A stretch of DNA of 64,000 bases from Dyadobacter sediminis (GTDB lineage: Bacteria > Bacteroidota > Bacteroidia > Cytophagales > Spirosomataceae): contig NZ_VCEI01000021.1 in assembly GCF_005860765.1 (NCBI RefSeq), positions 62,001 to 126,000 on the forward strand. Direction: 5' to 3'. Below, in pieces: positions 34,145 to 42,348 of this stretch; within the stretch, counting starts at the first letter, position 1; every line of letters begins with the position of its first letter. Under the pieces are notes generated by a model. The model did no database searches. It was not told where the DNA came from and saw only the letters and a list, made by a program, of their open reading frames with translations. The translations under genes and the position numbers were made by a program.

Positions 34145-35359
34145 ATGGGACTTTCAAGTATAGCTGAAAAGGCATTAGAACAGGGAAAAGGAATATTGCG
34201 TCTGGCGCCGACGTGGGTGCCGCGTTCATTCTGTGTTCCGGGCCGCAGGATTAAATTGCATCCGGATGATTATTATGTTCTGGGCGGAGAGCGTGGCGGA
34301 ATCGACGAGCGTTGGTTATCTTCCACAACTCCTGCTAAAAATGGTCCTTTAACCGGTGAAAATGAAGGTTTGAGTGCCATTGTTTTTGATGACGGAACTG
34401 GTGAGCAGCAAATATTACTGAAAGATGCCGTTGATGAACTGAAAGGTGAACTGATTGGCGAACGTCTCTGGAACGAGTATCAGAGCTGGCCGATGTATTC
34501 GAAGTTTTTTGATAACATGGGTCCGCTTCCGCATCACATTCACCACAACGACGAACACGCTGCGCTGATCGGACAAAAAGGCAAGCCGGAAGCCTATTAT
34601 TTCCCGCCCCAGCTGAATAATCACGGCGGGGATTTTCCATATACCTTCTTCGGGATTGCTCCGGGAACTACAAAGGAACAGATCAAGGAGTGTCTGATGA
34701 ATTTTTCAAAAGGCGATAACAAGATCACAAATTACTCGCAGGCATTCCGTCTGGAGCCGGGAACCGGCTGGGATGTTCCTCCGGGCATGCTGCATGCACC
34801 GGGAAGTCTGTGCACGTATGAGCCGCAAAAAGCTTCGGACGTTTTTGCTATGTACCAGTCTCTGGTAAATGAAGCTATTATTCCGGAAGAACTGCTCTGG
34901 AACGGAACACCCGAAGACAGAAAAGGGGATTACGACCAGCTTATGGAAGTAATCGACTGGGAACTGAACGTAAACCCGAATTTGCTGGAAACCCGTTTTA
35001 TGCGTCCCAAGCCGGTAAAAGCAATGGAGGAAATGGAAGCTGAAGGTTATGTTGAAAACTGGGTTTGTTATCTCAACGAAGCATTCAGTGCAAAAGAACT
35101 TACCGTACTTCCGGGAAAAACCGTAACCATCAGGGATGCGGCAGCTTACGGAATAATTGTTATGCAAGGCCATGGCAAATTCGGTGACTGGGATATTGAA
35201 ACGCCTGCACTGATCCGTTACGGACAATTGACGAACGATGAATTTTTTGTAAGTGAAAAAGCGGCGATTGAAGGTGTTGTCATCAGCAATCCGTCCAAAA
35301 CAGACCCGATTGTGATTTTGAAGCACTTCGGTCCGGGAAATCCTGATCTGATATTATAA
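34145..35359 (+). CDS. Phosphomannose-isomerase-like cupin metalloenzyme of unknown function
   Basis: 404 residues, no signal peptide. Type I phosphomannose-isomerase-like features: PHHIHHNDEHAALIGQKGKP followed by EAYYFPPQ (clustered His plus Glu, the expected Zn ligands) and GWDVPPGMLHAPGSLCTYEP (second cupin motif, His). The flanking N-terminal and C-terminal regions (RSFCVPGRRIKLHPDDYYVL and ITIV-style VLPGKTVTIRDAAAYGIIVM, a second cupin) make it longer than simple cupins. It is not a close match to any named enzyme I know. Its place inside the sugar locus suggests an isomerase of a keto or aldose intermediate. Upstream gap carries repeats, so it may have its own promoter. Confidence 0.7.
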   Translation: MGLSSIAEKALEQGKGILRLAPTWVPRSFCVPGRRIKLHPDDYYVLGGERGGIDERWLSSTTPAKNGPLTGENEGLSAIVFDDGTGEQQILLKDAVDELKGELIGERLWNEYQSWPMYSKFFDNMGPLPHHIHHNDEHAALIGQKGKPEAYYFPPQLNNHGGDFPYTFFGIAPGTTKEQIKECLMNFSKGDNKITNYSQAFRLEPGTGWDVPPGMLHAPGSLCTYEPQKASDVFAMYQSLVNEAIIPEELLWNGTPEDRKGDYDQLMEVIDWELNVNPNLLETRFMRPKPVKAMEEMEAEGYVENWVCYLNEAFSAKELTVLPGKTVTIRDAAAYGIIVMQGHGKFGDWDIETPALIRYGQLTNDEFFVSEKAAIEGVVISNPSKTDPIVILKHFGPGNPDLIL

Positions 35360-35360
35360 C

Positions 35361-35730
35361 GTGCGTCCCCGGAGGGGCCTCCTGTTTGTAGAAAAGCCAT
35401 GTTTGATTCGTGATTGGGCTCCGGTGGAGCCTCCTTACGGTAATCAGGAGGCTCCTCAGGAGCCCGGAAACGAATTCGAAATAATGATTTATACAAACAG
35501 GAAGCTCCTCCGGAGCTGGAATTTCAATGCGGCCCCGGAGGGGCCTCCTGTTTGTAGAAAAGATGTGTTTGAATGATAACTGGGCTCTGGCAGAGCCTCC
35601 TTATGTCCGCAAGGAGGCTCCGCCAGAGCCCGGAAATGAATCCGGAATAATGATTTCTACAAACAGAAAGCTCCTCCGCAGCTAAAACATTCCAGTGCGG
35701 CCCCGGAGGGGCCTCCTGTTTATAGCTATC
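35361..35730. repeat. REP/BIME-like tandem palindromic array
   Basis: Two tandem compound units of about 167 bp plus a terminal half unit. The core GGCCCCGGAGGGGCCTCC + TGTTTGTAGAAAA begins near 35364, 35531 and 35699 (the first has TCCCC for GGCCCC). Between cores are a second hairpin pair (TGGGCTCCGGTGGAGCCTCC facing GGAGGCTCCTCAGGAGCCC) and an inverted tail (ACAAACAGGAAGCTCCTCCG, 35493-35512; variant at 35661-35679). Heads and tails in both orientations make it BIME-like. It fills the whole 404-bp gap between the cupin and the next gene; no ORF there is credible. Confidence 0.85.
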
Positions 35731-35763
35731 GTTTTTTGATATTAAACCATTAATCCTTAAACC

Positions 35764-36801
<1,038 letters not shown>

Positions 36802-36808
36802 ATGGTTC

Positions 36809-36836
36809 TTAGCTGTTAGCCATTAGCTGTTAGCTC
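36809..36836. repeat. Heptamer array (TTAGCTG/TTAGCCA family), left arm
   Basis: TTAGCTG TTAGCCA TTAGCTG TTAGCTC, four 7-bp units, the complement family of the AACAGCT array at 34056. Confidence 0.75.
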
Positions 36837-36936
36837 TTGGCTAATGGTACTAAGTTAATAGCTGGTAGCATTCATTTCTTAACCATCCAAACAACGATAA
36901 AAGCTAAAGGTAATTAGCCGAATAGTAACCGTCAAC

Positions 36937-36961
36937 TGCTAATAGCTAACAGCCAAAAGCC
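36937..36961. repeat. Heptamer array (GCTAATA/GCTAACA/GCCAAAA), right arm
   Basis: Three to four imperfect heptamers in the inverse orientation to 36809-36836, about 100 bp away, so the two arrays can pair as a long imperfect hairpin just before the oxidoreductase gene. Confidence 0.65.
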
Positions 36962-36981
36962 ACTCCCAAAACCCAACAACT

Positions 36982-38145
36982 ATGTCAAACAAAAAAGAAA
37001 TACGGATTGGACTGATCGGTACCGGATTAATGGGCCGTACGCATTCCAACGGATATAAAAGAATCGGCGACTTTTTCCCTGAACTGGAATATCGTCCGGT
37101 TTTGAAGGCAGTTTGTTCGCGTAATGAAGAAAAGGTGCGCGCATTTGCCGAACAATGGGGCTATGAATCTATAGAAACAGATTGGAAAAAAATCATTGAA
37201 CGGGATGATATTGATGCGGTAGATATTTGTACACCCAACGATACGCATGCCGAAATCGCCATTGCTGCCGCAGCCGCAGGCAAAATGATATTGTGCGAAA
37301 AACCGCTTGCACGGACTTTGGAAGAAGCCAAAACCATGGTGGATGCCATTGAAAATGCAGGCGTTAAAAATACAGTCTGGTACAATTACCGCCGCGTTCC
37401 GGCCGTTACGCTGGCCAAGCAGATCGTTGATTCAGGCAAGCTCGGCAGGATTTTTCATTACCGTGCCAATTTTCTTCAGGACTGGACGATCAATCCGGAT
37501 GTTCCGCAGGGCGGCGCCGCGACATGGCGTCTGGATGTGGATGCGGCGGGTTCCGGCGTAACCGGCGATTTGCTGGCGCATTGCATTGATACGGCCATGT
37601 GGATCAACGGCGGCATCAAGGATGTATCGGCTGTAACCGAAACGTTCATCAAGGAGCGTGTGCATCAGGGCAGCGGACAAGTTCAGAAAGTAGGGATTGA
37701 CGACGCTTGTATTTTCCATTGTCATTTCGATAACGGCTCGCTCGGACTTTTTGAGTCTACTCGTTATGCACGCGGGCACAAGGCGCTTTATACTTTTGAG
37801 ATCAACGGCGAGCATGCGTCCATCCGCTGGGATCTGCACGACCTGAACCGCCTCGAATTTTTTGACCATAACGACGAATCGATTGTCCGCGGATGGAGAT
37901 CCATTCTGGTGACAGACAGTGATCAGCCGTATATGAAAAGGTGGTGGATTCCCGGCACGAGCATCGGGTATGAACATTCTTTTATTCATCAGGCAGCTGA
38001 TTTTTTTGAAAGCCTGCAAACCGGAAAACCTTGTCAGCCAACTTTCAAGGATGCTTACGAAACCCAGAAAGTGTGCGAAGCCGTTCTGGATTCCGCAGCC
38101 TCAAAAAGCTGGAAAGATACAGGCGTAACCTGGGAAGGAAATTAA
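36982..38145 (+). CDS. Gfo/Idh/MocA-family oxidoreductase (cytoplasmic)
   Basis: 387 residues. NAD(P) Rossmann fold [20 protein letters not shown], dinucleotide-site continuation [16 protein letters not shown], catalytic-region motif [14 protein letters not shown] (EKP), and substrate domain with [20 protein letters not shown] (His in the conserved xxDxxxH-like region). No export signal. Expected to oxidise a sugar or cyclitol hydroxyl to a ketone using NAD(P). With DUF1080, ThuA and sugar-isomerase-fold genes upstream and the sugar importer downstream, it is the likely entry enzyme of the pathway. Exact substrate and position of oxidation are inferred, not shown. Confidence 0.9.
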   Translation: MSNKKEIRIGLIGTGLMGRTHSNGYKRIGDFFPELEYRPVLKAVCSRNEEKVRAFAEQWGYESIETDWKKIIERDDIDAVDICTPNDTHAEIAIAAAAAGKMILCEKPLARTLEEAKTMVDAIENAGVKNTVWYNYRRVPAVTLAKQIVDSGKLGRIFHYRANFLQDWTINPDVPQGGAATWRLDVDAAGSGVTGDLLAHCIDTAMWINGGIKDVSAVTETFIKERVHQGSGQVQKVGIDDACIFHCHFDNGSLGLFESTRYARGHKALYTFEINGEHASIRWDLHDLNRLEFFDHNDESIVRGWRSILVTDSDQPYMKRWWIPGTSIGYEHSFIHQAADFFESLQTGKPCQPTFKDAYETQKVCEAVLDSAASKSWKDTGVTWEGN

Positions 38146-38190
38146 TTTTGATTTCCGGCCCGCTCCGGTATTCTGTTTAAACTAAAAATA

Positions 38191-38234
38191 AAAGGCTTTG
38201 ACTGCTTCTCGATCAGGTTGCGGTTAAAGCCTTT
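38191..38234 (+). terminator. Long hairpin directly before the ABC operon start
   Basis: A 15-bp stem (38191-38205 with 38220-38234, two G-U pairs) with a 14-nt loop, ending only 9 nt before the ATG at 38244 and followed by a weak T tail. It could end transcription of the oxidoreductase gene, or act as a leader hairpin controlling the transporter, since it covers the ribosome landing area. Confidence 0.5.
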
Positions 38235-38243
38235 CTTCAAACC

Positions 38244-39746
38244 ATGGCCGAAACCATTCTGCGTGTAAAACAGCTTTCCAGATCATTTTCAGGCATAAAA
38301 GCTTTGGACAATGTTCAGCTTGACCTCAAAAAAGGAGAAGTGCATGCGCTGATGGGCGAAAACGGCGCTGGGAAATCCACTTTCATGAAGATCCTGATCG
38401 GACTGCTTGCGGCGGATTCCGGTGAAATAATCTTTGAAGGAAGTCATCTGGAAAACAGCAATGTAAGCGACACATTGAAAAAAGGCATTTCCATGATTCA
38501 TCAGGAAATGCTGGTTATACCCGAACTTACCGTTGCACAAAATATATTTCTGGGCAGGGAAAAAGAAGTTACCCGCAAATCAGGCTGGCCGTCACTTTGG
38601 CTTGATGATTCCGAAATCAATAGAAAGGCCGCAGAACTCCTGAAACAAATGGGCGTCAGCATTGATCCCGAAGCCAGAATGAAGTTCCTCAGCGTGGCGC
38701 AAATGCAAATGGTCGAAATTGCCAAAGCCATTTCCAACAATGCCAAAGTAATCATCATGGACGAGCCGACTTCCGCGATTTCCGACCGGGAAGTCGCTAC
38801 GCTTTTTGGGATCATCCGGGAATTGAAAGCGAGGGAAGTAAGCATTATTTACATCTCGCATAAAATGGACGAGATTTTTGAAATTTCGGATACCATTACG
38901 GTTTTAAGGGACGGCAAATACATTGCAACCAAAGCTGCTTCGGAGCTGGACAACAATTCGCTGATCGCCATGATGGTCGGGCGTGAAATAAGTCAGATGT
39001 TTCCGGAAAATGCCGGGAATCATGGTGAAGTTGTTTTGTCTGTTCAGAACCTGAGCAGTAAGGGAAAATTTTCTGACATTCATTTTCAGGTCCGCTCCGG
39101 TGAAATCCTTGGTCTGGCCGGACTGATGGGCGCAGGAAGAACGGAAATAGCAAGAGCTATTTTCGGACTTGATCCGCTGGAAAAAGGTGAAATAAAAATC
39201 AGAGATCAAAACGTGCGCATCCAATCTCCGCAGGACGCAATCAGCAAGGGAATCGGATATGTAAGCGAAGACCGGAAAGGACTGGGATTTATCCCGGACA
39301 TGTCCGTTTCAGACAATATCATCCTGTCGAGTTTACGTCAGCACCGGAAAGGGATATTTATTGACGAAAAAGGCAAGGAGCTGACAGTAAACCGGATCAT
39401 CAACGAATTAAGAATAAAAACTTCCGGAACAGATCAGAAAGCAGTTCAGCTGAGCGGCGGAAACCAGCAGAAAGTCGTCATTGGAAAAGTGCTCCTTGCA
39501 TCGCCTGAAATCGTTATTCTGGATGAGCCGACAAGAGGTGTGGACGTAGGCGCAAAAGTTGAAATTTATAAACTCATACGAAATCTGTCTGAAAAAGGAA
39601 TCGCTATCATTATGATTTCATCCGAACTGCCCGAAATTCTGGGTATGAGCGACCGGATTCTGGTTTTATCCAAAGGCAGACAAACGGCCGTACTTTCCGG
39701 AAAAGAAGCCACGCAGGAAATGATCATGAAATATGCAGTGGCCTGA
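38244..39746 (+). CDS. Sugar ABC importer ATP-binding protein (RbsA/MglA type)
   Basis: 500 residues with two tandem ABC domains, the hallmark of ribose/galactose/inositol importers. First domain: Walker A MGENGAGKSTFMKILIG, signature LSVAQMQMVEIAKAI, Walker B KVIIMDEPTSAIS. Second domain: degenerate Walker A GLAGLMGAGRTEIARAIFG (usual for this family), signature LSGGNQQKVVIGKVL, Walker B EIVILDEPTRGVDVG. Permease (42 bp downstream) and binding protein follow on the same strand. These importers are uncommon in Bacteroidota, which mostly rely on TonB/SusCD and major-facilitator uptake. No symbol given because the sugar is unknown. Confidence 0.95.
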   Translation: MAETILRVKQLSRSFSGIKALDNVQLDLKKGEVHALMGENGAGKSTFMKILIGLLAADSGEIIFEGSHLENSNVSDTLKKGISMIHQEMLVIPELTVAQNIFLGREKEVTRKSGWPSLWLDDSEINRKAAELLKQMGVSIDPEARMKFLSVAQMQMVEIAKAISNNAKVIIMDEPTSAISDREVATLFGIIRELKAREVSIIYISHKMDEIFEISDTITVLRDGKYIATKAASELDNNSLIAMMVGREISQMFPENAGNHGEVVLSVQNLSSKGKFSDIHFQVRSGEILGLAGLMGAGRTEIARAIFGLDPLEKGEIKIRDQNVRIQSPQDAISKGIGYVSEDRKGLGFIPDMSVSDNIILSSLRQHRKGIFIDEKGKELTVNRIINELRIKTSGTDQKAVQLSGGNQQKVVIGKVLLASPEIVILDEPTRGVDVGAKVEIYKLIRNLSEKGIAIIMISSELPEILGMSDRILVLSKGRQTAVLSGKEATQEMIMKYAVA

Positions 39747-39788
39747 AATCCGGCTTTCGGAACAAGTAAGCATTAACCGACTCAATCA

Positions 39789-40742
39789 TTGAACGAAAAA
39801 TTTAATTCCCGATTTCTGAAATCAGGCCGGTACGGAATCTTTCTGGCATTTGCGATCATCTGCATTGTACTTGCGCTGAGTACGCCCCGGTTTTTTACCG
39901 TACCTAATCTCATGATTATCGGTACGCAGGTTTCCATTAATGCATTGCTGGCATTCGGCGTAACGTTTGTGATCATAACGGGCGGCATCGATCTTTCGCT
40001 CGGCTCCATGGTAGCAGTAACCGGCGTTGTGGCGGCTACTTTTGCGCATCCGGATACGTATCCGCTGGCTGTTCCTTTGCTGGCAGGGCTGGGCGCCGGC
40101 TTGCTTTTTGGTGCTTTCAACGGCTTTGTAGTTACAAAAAGCAAAGTGCCTCCGTTTATTGTTACACTCGGAACCATGACAATCGGCCGTGGACTGGCGC
40201 TGATTCTCAGCAAAGGACGTCCGGTTTCCAACTTGTCCGATCCGTTCAACTTCATAGGCGGCGGGAATGTTTTCGGAATTCCGTTTCCGATTATTATTCT
40301 GATCATTGCTTTTCTGGTTTGCTCGGTGATTTTAAACAAAACCATTCTGGGAAGATATATGTATGCGGTCGGTGGGAACGAGCCTGCTGCAAGGGCTTCG
40401 GGAATCGGAGTAAACCGTGTGAAAATGTGGGTATATACCATTTGCGGCATCCTTTCTGCCTTGGGTGGAATTTTGCTTACTTCCCGGATTACAACCGGTC
40501 AGCCCAATGCCGGCGCAGGATTTGAACTGGACGCCATTGCTGCGGCCATCATCGGCGGCACGAGTACATCCGGCGGAACCGGCACGATGACCGGCACGTT
40601 AATCGGTGCGCTGCTGATCGGTGTCATCAGCAACAGCCTTGATTTGTTAAATGTGACGTCTTATTACCAGCAGGTTGTGATGGGTGTTATCATTATCGGA
40701 GCAGTAGTGCTGGATAGTGCGGGGAAGAAGGAGAGGGGGTGA
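39789..40742 (+). CDS. Sugar ABC importer permease (RbsC type)
   Basis: 317 residues with about 8-10 membrane helices. RbsC-type motifs: ALLAFGVTFVIITGGIDLSLG, GAFNGFVVTKSKVPPFIVTL, ILGRYMYAVGGNEPAARASG (the EAA-like coupling loop), and FELDAIAAAIIGGTSTSGGT. Start is TTG at 39789: an in-frame TAA lies at 39774, and no ATG or GTG occurs between it and the first helix, so TTG is the only sensible start. Middle gene of the ATPase-permease-binding protein set. Confidence 0.92.
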   Translation: MNEKFNSRFLKSGRYGIFLAFAIICIVLALSTPRFFTVPNLMIIGTQVSINALLAFGVTFVIITGGIDLSLGSMVAVTGVVAATFAHPDTYPLAVPLLAGLGAGLLFGAFNGFVVTKSKVPPFIVTLGTMTIGRGLALILSKGRPVSNLSDPFNFIGGGNVFGIPFPIIILIIAFLVCSVILNKTILGRYMYAVGGNEPAARASGIGVNRVKMWVYTICGILSALGGILLTSRITTGQPNAGAGFELDAIAAAIIGGTSTSGGTGTMTGTLIGALLIGVISNSLDLLNVTSYYQQVVMGVIIIGAVVLDSAGKKERG

Positions 40743-40785
40743 AGGGAAGAAGGAGGAATGAAAGAAGGAGAAAGGGGAAATTAAT
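40725..40785. repeat. Polypurine tract after the permease gene
   Basis: About 60 nt of A/G words (GGGGAAGAAGGAGAGGGGG, GAAGGGAAGAAGGAGG), starting inside the last codons of the permease gene and running into the gap before the binding-protein gene. Same style as 33958-34018 and 60310-60400. Confidence 0.55.
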
Positions 40786-40844
40786 GTCATGTGTAGTTAA
40801 TGGCTTGTGGCTGAGTTATTTTTTGTTTCAAAATAGTTAAATCA

Positions 40845-41798
40845 ATGGGTATGAAGTTTAATGCGGTTTATGCTGTTTTTATTGCTGGTGTTATTTTATT
40901 GGGTTGCAACCAGTCCGGCGGCAGCGAATCCGGCGGTGAAAATGCGGGTAAAAAGCTGGTTATAGGCGCAACGATGCTAAGCATGCAGAACGAGTTTATC
41001 GTCAATGTAAGCGATGAAATGGAATCCCGCGCCAAGGCGCTTGATGTAGAACTGATTACGGTTGATGCGGAACGTTCGGCGTTGAAGCAGGTGGAGCAAG
41101 TGGAAAGCTTTATCGCGCAGGGTGTGGACGCCATTATCATGAATCCGTGTGAAGTGGAAGCAAGTTCGCCCGCTGTAAAACTGGCCATGAACGCCAAAAT
41201 CCCGATTATCAACGTCAATTCGGAAACTTCGGCAAAGCCTACTGCTTTTGTGGGTTCGGATGATACCGAATCGGCACGTATAGCGATGAAATACATTGCA
41301 GAAAAACTGGGCGGTAAAGGAAATGTGCTGATCATGCATGGATTTATGGGTCAGGCGGCACAACTTAAACGGGATGCGGGTGCGAAAGAAGTGCTTAAAG
41401 CCAATCCCGGCCTGAAATTACTGGCGGAACAATCCGGCGAATGGGATCGTGCCAAAGCCATGTCACTGACTGAAAATTGGATACAATCGTATGGCAATCA
41501 GATCAATGCCATTTTTGCGCATAACGATGAAATGGGCATGGGCGCCGTCAAAGCATTAGAGGCCGCAGGCTTGAAAAACAAAGTGATTGTAATCAGCGTG
41601 GACGCCATTCCGGATGCCTTGCAGGCTGTAAAAAAAGGAACGCTCGACGCTACAATTTATCAGAATGCGGCGCAGCAAGGCGGTACCGCCATCGAAACTG
41701 CCATAAAAGCTGCCAAAAAAGAAGCATTCAAAAAAGAAGTGCTGATCCCGTTTCAGCTGGTAACGAAAGAGAATGTCGGAGAATTTTTAAAGCAGTAA
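40845..41798 (+). CDS. Sugar-binding lipoprotein of the ABC importer (RbsB type)
   Basis: 317 residues. Lipoprotein signal with GVILLGCNQSGG; the ATG at 40851 is an alternative start. Periplasmic-binding-protein type 1 fold: KKLVIGATMLSMQNEFIVNV, FIAQGVDAIIMNPCEVEASS, IPIINVNSETS, VGSDDTESARIAMKYIAEKL, GNVLIMHGFMGQAAQLKRDA, NAIFAHNDEMGMGAVKALEA, ISVDAIPDALQAVKKGTLDA. Closest in style to ribose/inositol/pyranose-binding proteins. Lipid anchoring of the binding protein in a Gram-negative is notable. Receives substrate for the permease at 39789. Confidence 0.93.
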   Translation: MGMKFNAVYAVFIAGVILLGCNQSGGSESGGENAGKKLVIGATMLSMQNEFIVNVSDEMESRAKALDVELITVDAERSALKQVEQVESFIAQGVDAIIMNPCEVEASSPAVKLAMNAKIPIINVNSETSAKPTAFVGSDDTESARIAMKYIAEKLGGKGNVLIMHGFMGQAAQLKRDAGAKEVLKANPGLKLLAEQSGEWDRAKAMSLTENWIQSYGNQINAIFAHNDEMGMGAVKALEAAGLKNKVIVISVDAIPDALQAVKKGTLDATIYQNAAQQGGTAIETAIKAAKKEAFKKEVLIPFQLVTKENVGEFLKQ

Positions 41799-41799
41799 A

Positions 41800-41948
41800 T
41801 TATGCTTTCTTCTTTTTGATCAAAGTCAGATCATCATTTTTCAGACTTTCCATAGCTATCTTTAACTTGGCTTGTGAAAAGGCATTTATGGAAATATGCT
41901 TTTTATGTTATTCTTCGTTTTGGATGAATTATTTACCGGCGTTTTCAT
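41800..41948 (-). pseudogene. Small ORF broken by a 1-nt slip in a homopolymer
   Basis: ATG at 41946-41948 opens MKTPVNNSSKTKNNIK; the frame then runs into a stop. Adding one A to the A5 run (plus T5, 41900-41904) would continue KHISINAFSQAKLKIAMESL and KNDDLTLIKKKKA to a TAA at 41800-41802, giving 49 residues. Both halves look like protein and join exactly at the homopolymer. It could be a true frameshift, a slippery or phase-variable site, or a sequencing error. No family recognised. It ends 1 bp after the binding-protein stop, on the opposite strand. Confidence 0.35.
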
Positions 41949-42066
41949 AGGTTGCAAATTTAGGTTTTACTGTTTTTTCAAGGAGATTACAAAAATTTTT
42001 AATTACCAATTCGCAGTCAAGTATAATTTTTCCAGCATTATTATTTGATAACTTACCGTAAAATAT
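41929..42066 (-). pseudogene. Possible remnant ORF upstream of the broken small gene
   Basis: 45 open codons then TAA (41929-41931), preceded by an in-frame TGA and with no ATG. Translation includes KIILDCELVIKNFCNLLEKT and VKPKFATYENAGK. Its end overlaps the ATG of the broken ORF by 20 nt, so the two may be parts of a decayed gene pair. AT-rich relative to neighbours. Weak evidence. Confidence 0.2.
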
Positions 42067-42090
42067 TCATGCTATACTTAGCTATTTATT

Positions 42091-42258
42091 ATGAAAGAAG
42101 TAATTGAAATTCCGGAATGGCAGAAAGAATCGGTACTTGCCCGGCTGCGTGAAGCAGAGGAAAATCCTGAAATGCTTATTCCTTGGATGGAGGCAAAACA
42201 GAAATTGGAAGCGGTTATCAAGAGCAAGAAAGGAATTCATGCTGTAAAGTATTACTAA
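42091..42258 (+). CDS. Small antitoxin-like protein (addiction-module component style)
   Basis: 55 residues from ATG at 42091. Begins MKEVIEIPEWQKESVLARLR and continues EAEENPEMLIPWMEAKQKLE. The IPEWQ...V..R......NP....W.E.K segment resembles short antitoxins that pair with RelE/ParE toxins. No toxin ORF is adjacent, only the degraded AT-rich stretch at 41800-42066 and a terminator 35 bp downstream. It could be an orphan antitoxin. Family assignment by motif memory only. Confidence 0.55.
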   Translation: MKEVIEIPEWQKESVLARLREAEENPEMLIPWMEAKQKLEAVIKSKKGIHAVKYY

Positions 42259-42292
42259 AGATAGTAAACATTGTCAAAAACGATCTTTCTAT

Positions 42293-42320
42293 AAGCGTCC
42301 ACTCATTACGGACGCTTTTT
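42293..42320 (+). terminator. Intrinsic terminator after the antitoxin-like gene
   Basis: AAGCGTCC (42293-42300), 9-nt loop, GGACGCTT (42310-42317), T-rich tail. Confidence 0.75.
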
Positions 42321-42348
42321 TGTTTTTTAAATCAATCCTAAATTCCTG

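Noticed and set aside
35361-35730. CRISPR array
   Set aside because: Units contain palindromes in both orientations, vary in length and lack unique spacers; no cas gene in the window.
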